64,000 nt of DNA from the NCBI GenBank assembly GCA_029718625.1, contig CM056376.1:93973945-94037944 (forward strand), read 5' to 3'. Shown here one piece after another: positions 11,878 through 27,015 of the stretch. The notes beneath the pieces are model-generated. The model was given only the letters and a program-made list of their open reading frames with translations, was not told the origin of the DNA and ran no database searches. Both the position numbers and the translations under genes were made by a program. This DNA is from Synaphobranchus kaupii. Taxonomy: Eukaryota > Chordata > Actinopteri > Anguilliformes > Synaphobranchidae. Position 1 is the first letter of the stretch; the number at the start of each line of letters is the position of its first letter.

Positions 11878-13508
11878 CAGTGGAGGAAATAATTATTTGA
11901 TCCCTTGCCGATTTTGTAAGTTTGCCCACTGTCAAAGAAATGAACGGTCTATAATTTTAATGGTAGGTTTATTTTAACAGGTTCATTCTGTGAGAGACAG
12001 AATATCAAAAAAAAAAATCCAGAAAATCACATTATATAAAAGATAAAAATTGATTTGCATTTGATTGTGTGAAATAAGTATTTGATCCCCTAGCAAAACA
12101 TGACTTAGTACTTGGTGGAGAAACCCTTGTTGGCAAGCACAGAGGTCAGACTCTTCTTGTAGTTGGTCACCAGGTTTGCGCACATCTCAGGAGGGATTTT
12201 GGTCCACTCCTCTTTGCAGATCCTCTCCAAATCCTTAAGATTTCGAGGCTGTCACTTGGCAACTCGAAGCTTCAGCTCCCTCCACAGATTTTCTATCGGA
12301 TTAAGGTCCGGAGACTGGCTAGGCCACTCCATGACCTTAATGTGCTTCTTCTTGAGCCACTCCTTTGTTGCCTTGGCCGTATGTTTTTGGTCATTGTCGT
12401 GCTGGAAGACCCATCCACGACCCATTTTCAGTGTCCTGGCTGAGGGAAGGAGGTTGTCGCCCAAGATTTCACGGTACATGGCCCCGTCCATCCTCCCCTC
12501 GATGCGGTGAAGTCGTCCTGTCCCCTTAGCAGAGAAACACCCCCAAAGCATAATGTTTCCACCTCCATGCTTGACGGTGGGGATGGTGTTCTTGGGGTCA
12601 TAGTCAGCATTTCTCTTCCTCCAAACACGGCAAGTCGAGTTGATGCCAAAGAGCTCGATTTTGGTCTCATCTGACCACATCACCTTCTCCCAAGCCTTCT
12701 CTGAATCATTCAGGTGTTCATTGGCAAACTTCAGACAGGCCTGTACATGTGCCTTCTTGAGCAGTGGGACCTTCCGGGCGCTGCAGGATTTTAATCCATT
12801 ACGGCGTAGTGTGTTACCAATGGTTTTCTTGGTGACTGTGGTCCCAGCTGATCATTAACAAGCTCCTCCCGTGTAGTTCTGGGCTGATCCCTCACCTTTC
12901 TCATGATCATCGATACCCCACGAGGCGAGATCTTGCGTGGAGCCCCAGACCGAGGGCGATTGATGGTCATTTTGTGTTTCTTCCATTTTCGAATAATCGC
13001 ACCAACAGTTGTCTCCTTCTCACCAAGCTGCTTGCCGATGGTCTTGTAGCCCATTCCAGCCTTGTGCAGGTCTACAATCTTGTCCCTGACGTCCTTAGAC
13101 AGCTCTTTGGTCTTGCCCATGGTGGAGAGGTTGGAATCTGATTGATTGATTCTGTGGACAGGTGTCTTTTATACAGGTAACGAGTTGAGACAGGTGTCTT
13201 TTATACAGGTAACAAGTTGAGGTTAGGAGTACTTTCTTAAAGCGAGAGGACTAATCTAACCGGTCTGTGGGAGCCAGAATTCTTGCTGGTTGGTAGGGGA
13301 TCAAATACTTATTTCACTCAATCAAATGCAAATCAATTTATATCTTTTATATAATGTGATTTTCTGGATTTTATTTTTGATATTCTGTCTCTCACAGAAT
13401 AAACCTGTTAAAATAAACCTACCATTAAAATTATAGACCGTTCATTTCTTTGTCAGTGGGCAAACTTACAAAATCGGCAGGGGATCAAATAATTATTTCC
13501 TGCAATCC
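11878..13508 (-). mobile_element. Tc1-type transposon, nearly full length, inactive
   Basis: Inverted repeats of about 215 bp lie at 11878-12093 and 13294-13508. Each arm holds two copies of an aataattatttgatccc-like motif, one outer and one inner. This is the IR/DR layout of Tc1 elements, where transposase binds each direct repeat. The left end follows a TA, as expected for Tc1 targets. The right terminal ten bases are diverged. A transposase gene fills the interior on the minus strand. Two 35-bp tandem units (caggtgtcttttatacaggt...) near 13160-13220 lie in the leader between the right arm and the start codon. Confidence 0.93.
12105..13120 (-). pseudogene. Tc1-family transposase pseudogene (DD34E)
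   Basis: In the intact family this enzyme cuts the element out and pastes it at a TA. The product starts [20 protein letters not shown] and has an N-terminal paired-type helix-turn-helix, then an RPRSGAPRK linker. The catalytic part keeps all three acidic residues: D in MWSDETK, D in QHDNDQKHT and E in DLNPIENLW, with 34 residues between the last two. Two lesions are visible. Near 12860 (after TREELVND) the frame shifts, and the flanking sequence fits loss of 7 bases relative to the family. A TGA at 12252-12254 cuts the protein about 50 codons early. The span to the expected stop at 12105-12107 is 1016 bases. Adding 7 gives 341 codons, the usual length. It is not functional as it stands. Confidence 0.92.
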
Positions 13509-13514
13509 ATAAAT

Positions 13515-13612
13515 AATGAAACAATGAATATGAGGTTAAAATGCAGACTGTCAGCTTTAATTTGCGGGTATTTCAGCCCTTCATATACATAGTCTCCCCA
13601 TTTTGGGGAGGG
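13515..13612. mobile_element. Fragment of a second Tc1/mariner-type element
   Basis: The block containing gcagactgtcagctttaatt and catagtctccccattttggg resembles the end region of another common teleost Tc1-like family that I know from general experience. Only about 100 bases remain. It lies next to the right end of the larger Tc1 element, so the two may be nested. Confidence 0.45.
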
Positions 13613-14173
13613 TTTTAACCACAAAACGTACAAAACGACAAAAACATATATCATATATCGGGAAGTCAATCAAAATACAAAGTGCTATAAAAGCGGGATC
13701 GAAGTAGGATTCATTTCCACCATCATCAGCAGGCAGGTGCCACTTATCCAAAATTAGACAGCACCACCCACATCCACGCACTCTCCACCTCCACAGAAAA
13801 GAGCAAGAGCTGTGGCACATAACAGTTGAATGCAGTGAACATCATATATTTACTTCACCTATAACATCACTTTGTCATTCATTTGTCTGGGAAAAACAAC
13901 TTCTGAACTCCAAACTACAAGGAGCTAGTATTTGTGGTCAGGGACTTGGTTATTTAAACACATAGTACTGTTCTGTTTAAAGTAAGTGAAGTCTTTTGAA
14001 TGGATGGTAAAAGCACATGGCAGCTCCACCCATTATATGTTTGTTAAGTGTCATTCTGGTGGAAAACTTATTTTCTCCAAATCATTCAGATCTCATCACT
14101 GGCATCAAATATATTAGTGATTAACATTTTGTAAAACAAACCTCAATTAAATTTTTTGAAGATCTATTAAAAA
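13613..14173. other. Unique non-coding DNA, no gene seen
   Basis: AT-rich sequence with no recognisable gene. Confidence 0.55.
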
Positions 14174-18102
<3,929 letters not shown>

Positions 18103-18366
18103 ATGGCACTGATGGCAGACAGGTTAAAACGTTCAAAAGTGTGGGCCCACTTTACCAAAGCGAACGTAAACACAGCAAAATGCAATTTATGTAAAAAAAC
18201 TGTTGCGTGTAAGGGCGGTAATACTAGCAATCTAATGAAACATGTACAAATACAACATGCCATTAATTTGAAGCAGTGTAGTGGATTTGACTGCTTGAGC
18301 AAAGCGGCCGCTGCGCCATTCCCCTCAGTGCAGCCCTCGATCCGGCTCTTGAAGCGGATGCGATAA
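18103..18366 (+). pseudogene. BED-type zinc finger exon, hAT transposase or ZBED relic
   Basis: An 87-codon frame starting MALMADRLKRSKVWAHF contains one BED finger. Aromatic W and F come first, then CNLC, about 20 residues with KGGNTSNLMKH, then HVQIQH. BED fingers bind DNA in hAT transposases and in the ZBED genes derived from them. The frame stops at 18364-18366 soon after the finger. A few plausible downstream residues follow at about 18530-18620 (QTPKPKPFTTAV), possibly a second exon. The catalytic hAT core is absent. A longer open frame starts at 18028, but the upstream 25 residues look unlike BED proteins. An ag lies just before the start and could be a splice acceptor. A short functional gene cannot be excluded but is unlikely. 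Confidence 0.6.
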
Positions 18367-18639
18367 CGTGATCAAGTCAGGGTAACATTCGTTATAAGAT
18401 GAAACAAGTCCATAGTTGTCCGCTGGACAATATATCATGTTTACTGTTACTATGTTATAATAATGCTGGTAATCTAGCAACATCAGCATTATTTTTTAAA
18501 AGCTTTTGAAACATGTTCCTCATCCTATAGCTAACGTCAGTCAAGCGGTAGCCCCCGCTCCTCCAGGGGATAGCAGTTCAAGACAAACACCCAAGCCCAA
18601 GCCATTCACCACTGCTGTATTATTTATTATTTATAACTA

Positions 18640-18965
18640 CACTGTAAAAAAATTGGACTGTGAATTCACAGTAAATTACAGGTTACTAGTTGCATTACTT
18701 TCACAGTAATTTACAGTATTTTTTCACAGTAAATTACAATAAAATGACAATTGTATACTGCGATTTCACAGTTAATTTGCCCATGAAATTGCTGTGATGT
18801 AACTGTATGCTGCTGTAGAATTACAGTAATCACCTGTATTTTCACATTCAAATATTTAACTGTAAATGTACAGCAAAATACAATAAAATGACAAGTGTAT
18901 ACTGTGATTTCACAGTCAACTTGCCCATGAAATTACTGTGATGTAGCTGTATGCTGCTGTAGAAA
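18640..18965. repeat. CACTG-ended AT-rich repeat with internal duplication
   Basis: It begins cactgtaaaaaaattgg and is packed with ttcacagtaaattaca words on both strands. A block of about 85 bases at 18735-18820 recurs at 18881-18965 with a few changes. CACTG termini are known from EnSpm/CACTA-type elements of fish, but no matching right end is certain, so the class is open. Confidence 0.55.
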
Positions 18966-19645
18966 CAATATCCATTTTACCAATTCAACATTTTTTCAGT
19001 ATTCAAGTGCAGTTAATAAACATTTTTAAGTGCAAATACTGTGCAAAAACACATTTCACAGGCACTTTGTGCAGATTTTTAAAAACTGAAAGCTTAACTT
19101 GGTCACTATAGGATTGATTTCTTAATTTCAAGTGGATTGGACATTTAATTTAGATAATGTGCATTTTCACCTTTCCCTTGCCATAGCGCCACCTATTGAC
19201 CACACAGAACCAAATCTAACAAGCGTCCTTGGTTTTACATGCCTAAAATTTGTAGTTTCATGGTGATATCAAGTTCAGGAGAGTCGTTCATAATGAAAAA
19301 TAATCTTGTTGAAAAACTCATAGGTTTGAGGGGTCACTGCAGCACCCGCTAAAGTCTTCAGAGCAGATGAGACACAGATCAACTAGAAACATTGACTGCA
19401 ACACAGTAATAAACAGTACAGACTTTATTTGGCTTTTTGTGATACTGTCTTTGTTTTCATGGCAAAACATTTTTATATAATTCAAGAACAATTTACAAGG
19501 TTGTTTCTACATTTTAGACAGTTTCAGATTTCACGGTAGGATACACCATCAACATATCAACTTTATAACATTTAAAGATATTCAGCTTTTAGATGTAGCA
19601 TACCAACATTCATGCACATTGGTATAAATGTCTAGGAGCTCAATT
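18966..19645. other. Non-coding DNA, probably old repeat
   Basis: No gene. A word such as tagcgccacctattgacc near 19185 is common in fish repeats, so this may belong to the same large element as the preceding block. Confidence 0.4.
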
Positions 19646-19649
19646 TTAA

Positions 19650-20250
19650 AGGGATATTTCACTTTGGTACAACATAAGTAATTTTGTGGAGCCTTCCCCA
19701 TTGTATTTGCATCGTGTGAATACTAGCAACATCAGCTGTCCCTGATGGCCGTTAACAGCGTCGCCGTTACTCCCGGTTGTCAGGCTCCCAGTTCACTCCC
19801 ATTCATTTGTAGGGACCTCGCCAAAATGAATAGTTTTGAAGCACAAACTAACTATGGCGGATAATACATTGAAAAGAGAGTGCTAGAGTCAAAAAGTACG
19901 TTTGTTTTGGGCTGATATGCTGTTTTCAAGTTTAAGCCAGATCTTGTTTTTCTTTTATAAGGCAATAAAACATTGAAAATATATTACATATCAAAACAAA
20001 CATGTACTTTTTGACCCTAGTGCTCTCTTTTATCGATGTATTATCTGCCGTAGTTTGTGCTTTAAAGCAATTCATTTCTGCGAGGTCTCAAAAATGAATG
20101 GTAGTAAATTGGGAGCCTGACACCTGGGAGAAACTGCGATGGCATTAACGGTCAGCAGGGACAGCTGATGTTGCTAGTATTCACGCTATGCAAATACAAT
20201 GGGGTAGGCTCCACAAAATTACTTATGTTATACCAAAGTGAAATATCCCT
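19650..20250. mobile_element. TTAA-flanked foldback element, 601 bp
   Basis: The left arm starts agggatatttcactttgg. The right arm, read in reverse, starts identically and stays similar for about 270 bases, leaving a centre of only some tens of bases. TTAA flanks both ends (19646-19649 and 20251-20254). TTAA duplications are made by Kolobok and piggyBac transposases. An AGGG...CCCT terminus fits Kolobok somewhat better. There is no coding capacity. A transcript through it could form a long hairpin. Confidence 0.85.
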
Positions 20251-20254
20251 TTAA

Positions 20255-21117
20255 GTGTTCTTTTAATATATTCAAAATAGCAGGAAATTTTATGGAGTAA
20301 ACTCTAGTCACAATAATTTAAAATCCCCAAGGCAAATATGGCAGGAGTTATTGTTTAAACATTAGAAATTCAATTGACTGCTATATACATCAAATTCAGT
20401 CAACAGATGTTGGGACGTACCCTCTAACAATGTACCAAGTTGCATAGATGTCACTGATGCGGTTAGGCCAAAACTGGAAACAGAGAAAAATGGATAATAG
20501 CATTTACAAAATAGCGGCCAATCCAAGATGTTGGCGATAGATAAGGTACAGATATACGTTCCAGATGAGGAAATTCATCATTGCAAAAAATAATTTTGAC
20601 CATAGGCCAAACAGTTCAAAGGTTTTAGCCAAAAAATGTAAAGAGCGCCACCAAGGCCAATCTGGGTAAATTTTGTTACCCAAGTAGCGAGTGGGAATGG
20701 GAACCTACCTATGGACGGTTTTCAGTGACTTTATTAAATGCAATCACTTTAATGACACATCGTGAAATGTAATACAAACGTGTCCCCCCCAATGTTTGGA
20801 AAGAGTCGAATTGTCCCCCCCAACCATAACTGATCCCTCTCCCATGTAAAGCTTGCAGTCAATAAAGGCTGCAACAACGGTAAAAAATTTACTTTTTGCG
20901 GAAAGATATGTAACGCCTACACCCGTAAACATAGTATGAATTATTGACCCACCCCCTCGCTACTTCAAACAGTAGCAATGGTTTATCTCATGGCCACGAC
21001 AAATTTGAGTTTATGAAAGCACAAGTGGGATATGTAGTCAACAATTAGAGGTGATTGCTCAAGCCGATAATACTATGGACTTCAATTCCCATAACCCAGA
21101 GTTTTGTGTAACGTTCA
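20255..21117. other. Non-coding DNA, probably repeat-derived in part
   Basis: No gene. The gagcgccaccaaggcc and gtcccccccaa words near 20645 and 20780-20820 recall common fish repeats, but ends are not visible. Confidence 0.4.
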
Positions 21118-21895
21118 TAGACTATAAAAATATGGACAAAGTCACTGTGACGTCACCCATTGCCTTCCCACGGCCTCGTAAAAAGAATTCAAAGAATTGA
21201 AGCTCCGGATGCATTTTTTGTCTGCGTCTGCTCCGTGGAGCCAAAGAGGACTCAACCTGTCCCTCTGATTGGTCCTGAACAAATGTTAATACCCTGTCCA
21301 AACGACACAATATTTTAAAAAATCAGCACATGCAGAGGCATTCGATGAAGGAAAGGCACCTATTGCAATTACATATTTTTGTGGGAAAAATTTATTGACT
21401 GAGTATTTTGACCACATTGCTGCCATTCACTTACATGGTGAAAGACCTATACTGGAGCCAATTGCAGTGGCGCTAGTGAGCAACGGCACAATTTCCGCTC
21501 CCAGCCCAACCAAGAAGTGAGCTTCAAAACGAAAGCCCAGTCTTGGTCCCTTGGTAACATTATTGATATGTTGTAATTAGGTTGGTTGTAATGGAGAAGT
21601 CAGACCGCAAAAAAAGACAAGAAACTTCATGGAGTATGAAATCGAGACACTCGTTACGGGGGTAGAGCAGATGATTTGTTTGGTGCATAGGCGGCCATTG
21701 CTACGTTTCATTCATTTCACCTGAAACAGTCCTCTCAACTGAAAATCTAATAAAAATCCCCACAGTGAATAAAAGAACCGCCGACCCAGTAGTTTCCCCA
21801 TTCAGCTAGGCTACTGTAGGCGCTGTTCCTAACTTAAGCTATTTCAGTGATAACACTATCTTTAACTACTCCTTATTTTTCTACAGTCTATACAC
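21118..21895. mobile_element. TIR-bounded interspersed repeat, about 780 bp
   Basis: The left end reads tagactataaaaatatgg. The right end, in reverse, reads tagactgtagaaaaataa. The following words (gtgacgtcacccattg) are typical of a widespread fish repeat. No target duplication is clear and there is no coding frame, so the superfamily is not assigned. Confidence 0.5.
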
Positions 21896-22239
21896 GTAAA
21901 AAAGGATGTTTTTTTCAAAACAACAAGCAATGTATCACAGCCACGAGTGCGATAACGTTAGGTAGCACTGTGGAAATGTCGATGTTGCTGGACAATTGAA
22001 TAGACAATCTCTTCAGTGTTCATCCGAAAACAGTTGTAGCTTCTTAAAGGTAGGCTATTGATTCCTTAAAATGTTTATTTTATTGCCCTGCAGTGCAACT
22101 TGAGAGGCTGATGTATTCGCAAGCGGCGGCACTAAGAATCCTGAATCGGAATTATGAGGCTTTTCTTAAAGTTGTAGCCTAATTTACAATTTCAGAGAAA
22201 TGTGAATACCATAATTGGGATGTCGACGACTAGCCTACC

Positions 22240-22547
22240 ACTAGGGCAGTGGTTCTTAAACTCGGTCCTGGGTCCCCCTGCACATGCTGGTTTTTGTTCC
22301 AACCACAATTGACCCTTCGCTAAACCCCTCCTCCAAGCGGCGATTGTCCAATCATAGCCTAGCAACCGTTACTAGGCAGTGCACCTCCTTCAAGAGTTTG
22401 GAGGAGGATGTAATTTTTTCCCCGTTTCCAAAACCCAAATCAGACAAGAAAAAATTTAGGCTGTGGATAAAATTATGTGGGCGACCTCATTCACAATTGA
22501 ACCCCTTGGAGATGACGAAGCACATCTAACATTATGTTTGCTCCAAG
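22240..22547 (+). pseudogene. THAP-like zinc finger exon relic within an old repeat
   Basis: A frame around 22400-22530 reads FSPFPKPKSDKKKFRLWIKL, then CGRPHSQLNPLEMTKH. It then meets a TAA and continues in frame as HYVCSK up to a good splice donor (aag/gtaaaa) at 22547-22548. This spacing resembles the middle of a THAP domain, a C2CH zinc finger found in P-element and Kolobok-related proteins and in host genes. The first cysteine pair is not clear. The sequence before it (ggtcctgggtccccctgc) is a common teleost repeat end. The in-frame stop and absent downstream exons point to a dead copy. Confidence 0.45.
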
Positions 22548-23283
22548 GTAAAAAGCTAACATTAGTTAACATCAACGTTACCCTTATTTTGGTGTTAATG
22601 GCTACCATAAGTGAAAAAAGAAACTAGCTACACAATGGTAGCCAATTGACTTAAAATATATCAAAATCATTTGTTTTCAATGGTCTAACAATGCAACGTT
22701 AATCACATCCTTAGCTTTGGCTATCTGTAACGGTTGTCAGCTGTTATAGCTACTGTTTACGTTAGCTCTATCTAAAAAGGGAAAATCACTGTTCTCTAAC
22801 AAATATTTTATTCCCGCAATTTGTTAGTGGAAGCCAAGTCCCGAGTAACCCAAACACTTGTTATTTCTGTGTGCAACTACTGCTGCTGATAGTGGAGCTG
22901 CAGTTACATGCCTACCACCTCCAACTAAAATGTTGGTAAGCTAAATACATGAATAATACAATAACGTAATGGCCACTAAATAGATAAAGTATTGGAACAT
23001 TTAATAGTTTGTGAAATAATATCAAACTCTAGCTTGAGCCATTTAATTTGAAACAGTAAATTTAACCTCACCTTAAATGTAAATGGACAGAATTTTTATT
23101 TAACATACAAAGAAATGTCCAGTTCCGTAGTGTGAAATCAATACTGTAACGTTACTGTTGTAACTAGGCATTTTAAAGCCAAAGCAAGCACATCTAACAT
23201 TAGCTGGCTAGTTACCACTTAGCTACTGTGCTGAAACTGGACTTATTTGGACGTTTGGTTAGCTTACTAATATAAAAGACCCT
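22548..23283. other. Remainder of the THAP-containing repeat or unique DNA
   Basis: Rich in taacgtta and gctagct words, with no coding signal. It ends in cct, half of the target duplication of the next element. Confidence 0.4.
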
Positions 23284-25152
23284 GGGCCCTATCTTACACT
23301 CGGTGCAAAGCGGCGCTAACCCAAACGCAAATGTCTTTGCTATCTTACACCCGACGCTAGGTTCATTATAACGCCTAACGCTTACGTCCTTTAACTACCA
23401 TGTATTCTTGCGCCCATTACAAGTGAACTGGGCGTGTTGGTCTTAAGATGAGGAGTAGCCAGGATTCTTTTTGGCGTATATCTTGAGCCAGCAGAAAGCG
23501 CTTGCGCTAGAACCACCACAAACCTAGTCTAAAGTCATGTCGCAGTTGTTTACATGTTATTTTAACGGCGCATATAAGTGCGTCTACATAGGCGTGTGCA
23601 CAACGCGCGTACCCTCCTGTCTGTTACACACAGGGGCGCGCACAAGCATGACTAAAATATCTAGATCACAATGTGAAATATTAAATATTGTGTAGGCTAT
23701 ATCAAAAATGCATAATAATAAAAGGTTCCATAGGTCCACATACCTTTCCCTCTGCGAAGGGAAACGATGCCACATTACATTGCTCTCAGCCCACTCCATC
23801 AACATCCAGGCGATGTGCGATGGTACGGGACAATGGCTATCCATTAAAAAGGAGCTGATAACACCTATATCAAGCCTAATGCGCAAATTGTCATTTACAC
23901 CTAATGCGTGAATTGTCATTCAATGGAAAACTCGCACACTGCAATAGACGGACTTTTGAGTTCTGAAAATGCGCTTCAGACGTCATTACAATACAGCTCT
24001 GTTTATCTAGGAATATAGCCTGTAAGTAAATAGAATGGTTTGTGACTGAAACAAGTTCAAAACCTTGTCCAGTGAATATTGCTTGTATTGTTTTTCAAAT
24101 AGCCTAGGCTACAGCGGATTCGCTGTGCATACATAAGGTTTTTTCGATAGCCTATGGTTAAAAAAACGGAGATAAATGTCATCATGTTAACTGAATTGTA
24201 ACAGCTATTCTTCGTCCTTCATATTTTTTTAATTACAGTGACAAGGTTTCCATACCCTCAGCTTATTACAACCCCGCTGATTTCACCTGTTATTCCATAA
24301 CCGAAGAAAAGATTTTAAAGAGAACTAAGCGGCTAATTAGAAATGAAGCAGGTCTGTTTCCTCTGCTGTAAATCACACTTTTCACGGTCTTCCTGGGAAA
24401 GTGGATTGTTTTAAAGCATTACGCTACCAGTAAAATAGGTTGGTCGCATTTCCATAAGCAGGAAATTATAAAATAAGGGAAAATATGCTGAACCTATGGG
24501 TTGCCAACCTGACAGATTTATTATATTTAGTGTCATTATTAAGGCAAAATAACGTTATTTATGTTAGTAATCAAAATTAGAATGCAGGTAGCCTAATGAA
24601 ATTCGGATGAAGCTTGAACATGAGTTCATTGCATAATCAAACGAAATTCGTTAAACAAGCAGGCTAATTTGGCGTTTTCTAAGGTGAGACGGAAGCAATT
24701 GGTCGCTTATTCTCAGCTGTTGCAGGTGCTTTTAATGAAATGTAACCGCATATATTTTGTAAACAGCACTGTCAGGGATTACCGGGAACTCATAATGGTT
24801 AGCCCGAATGATATTGATCATCATAGGCTACTATTGATCCATATAGCCTATTCCTTGATCGCACTAAACACGCACGAGCATGTCTGTTTCGCCATCATAA
24901 GCAATCCGCCAAGGTGGAAAAGCAGGCTTTTAAAGGGAATGGGATATAACATTTTGATTGGTTTATTGCATGTCACGCCCAAGACACACCTATAATTAAT
25001 GAAGAGACTAGGTTCAGCCCAGTTGCACCTTGCGCTGTGCTTAGCGCCCAAAAAACACGCCGTTAAAATAGCAAAAGTGGACTTGGACACGCCCTAAATG
25101 GACTTATCGCCATGCGCTTAGACCAAGCGCCAAGATCGCCAAGATAGGGCCC
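23284..25152. mobile_element. Harbinger-like non-autonomous DNA element, 1869 bp
   Basis: Termini are gggccctatctta on the left and, in reverse, gggccctatcttgg on the right. Subterminal regions are rich in gcgc and aagcgc words (gcgcttagaccaagcgcc). These features match a large teleost Harbinger-like group known for GGGCCCTAT ends. A 3-bp duplication, cct, flanks it (23281-23283 and 25153-25155). Harbinger elements usually duplicate 3 bp. The internal frames, such as the 111-codon one on the minus strand, have no recognisable transposase, so it was mobilised in trans. It has inserted into the THAP-containing repeat. Confidence 0.75.
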
Positions 25153-25155
25153 CCT

Positions 25156-25620
25156 ATGTTAGTGTTTGCAGATCTATTTTTAAAATGTTAACGTTCGCTA
25201 ACGTTGAATAACATTAACCATACCAGACTCCATCTCGTAAACAAACCGATGATAATAATGTCTTCATGATTGAGTTTGCTATTTGATGCCAAGCCAGCTA
25301 GTCCCTCTGCTGATGTCTGTTATGTTAGGTTTCCATTGTCACTGTCGTAGCTATCAAGCAAATGAGACAGCATGCTGTGATGGAAATAATGCTGCCTAGC
25401 ATCATAAAATCTACATTGAATCATTTCAGCTAGCATTTAAACTACACTACAAATATGAAATTGAAGATAAAAGTTACCATTTTCCCAAAAGGGTAGTAGC
25501 CTACTTTCATGGTTGAGAATGCCATGTTTGCTTTGACGGACACAAAGCTTGACGGACATAGCAACAGTTACTATGGTGGGCGGGGCTTAGCAAAGGGTCA
25601 ATTTTAATCACAATTTTAAC
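25156..25620. repeat. Right part of the THAP-containing repeat
   Basis: Read in reverse, the end at about 25540-25610 carries attgaccctttgctaagccc. This matches attgacccttcgctaaaccc at about 22309 in the left part. The two flanks therefore look like the inverted ends of one older element split by the Harbinger-like insertion. Confidence 0.5.
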
Positions 25621-27015
25621 AAGGTGTTGATTTTTCTTAATTAGGTGTTTTTCAGAGAAGAGTCTTCCTGCAGACATCAACCGCGAAGCCCCACGTCAAC
25701 CGCCAGGCCCCTTGGGGCCTGAGTGTTGATCTGGAAGTTGCGTCATGTGCCAGGAGTCACTTCCGACCACGTGCCAGGACCTTTTCGTTACTTCCAGAGA
25801 TTTTCTTTTACTTCCCCATTCTGTTTGCGGAACGCAGTAAATGAGCCGGACACATCTTCGTTTGTCCATGCAAGTTTGTTCTGTTCGTGATAAGTGGACT
25901 TCAACAAGTGGACATCTCCCACCAAGGTAAATGATGCCAATGTAATGTTGAAACCAATAACGTTAACATTAAGCAGCAGACAACAACTTAATACTAGGAG
26001 TTGGCTAGCTAGCTCACGTTAGCAAATTAGCACTGATGTTACTAACTTGTGTGTTGTTTTTTTTCATTGCTATGTTTATTTGTAGCGCAGCAAACGTTTA
26101 CATTCGTGAGAAGTCATGAATCATAATGGTTGTGTAACGTAACTAGCTAACGTAAGCTAACGTTAAGTAGTAGCTAGTTTTCTAGCCATTAGTGTTTGTC
26201 TAATGGCGGCTAAATAACGACGTACTTTATATACAATACCATACATTGTTTGTTTTACAAACATTAGCACTTCAATTAACGTCAGTTTTATGTGTGTTGC
26301 TAATGTAACGTTAACGTTATGTATGTAACGTTAGCCGCCTACTGTAGTTGGATACTAGCTCTCTGTTCTCAAGTCGGTGTTTTAACGTTAGCTTACTAGC
26401 TACCATTGTTTTTGTAGGGGAGGGGGTGGTAAATGGATCATTTTGGCCTGGTCAGTAAATATTCACCCAAGGTTTTGTAGAGCAATGGCAACCTTGGGTC
26501 CCCAACGCTTTCTATAAAGAATATAAACGTGACTGGGAGTGAGCCAGCTCATGCTTTTATAGCCACAATCAGAATCAATTCATGAAATTAAAAATATAAT
26601 TACAGATAGTCAACAAGCAACGTTATTATTGCCAATGATTATTTGTACGAACGTCTTAAGCTATTGTACTGTATTAAATATGAAATATGATGACATAGGA
26701 ATCTGTGTGAATTACGACAAAGAGCCATTTTAAATGTTATTGTACTTATTGATGTTATGATTTTTTTTTTACAGATGCATCATTCCATTCTGCAGGGAAA
26801 TTCAGCTTTGCAACTTGACAGATGCACAATCTGCTGCAAATTGTATCACTGTCCACTTTAACAAAAAACTAAAGAATAGCTGATCCCTTCTCTGGTCTGG
26901 CTTCCCTGTAATGATGTACACATGTATTATTTACTGTGTATTACTGAAGTGTAACAACGATTGAATAAGAAATGTCCCATTTGGGTCAATAAAGTACTAC
27001 TACTACTACTACATC
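25621..27015 (+). other. CpG-rich leader and 3'-end-like block, possible non-coding transcript
   Basis: At 25680-25925 the sequence is relatively CpG-rich and ends in a good splice donor (caccaag/gtaaatg). At 26760-26775 a long T tract and acag form a good acceptor. About 220 bases later comes gtcaataaagtac with (TAC)n. No open frame joins the two. It could be a small two-exon non-coding RNA, or the 3' end of a LINE or SINE, which in fish often ends in ataaag plus a short tandem repeat. Confidence 0.25.

Noticed and set aside
23584..23919. 111-codon minus-strand frame inside the Harbinger-like element
   Set aside because: No transposase or Myb-like motif seen; likely chance frame in a non-autonomous element.
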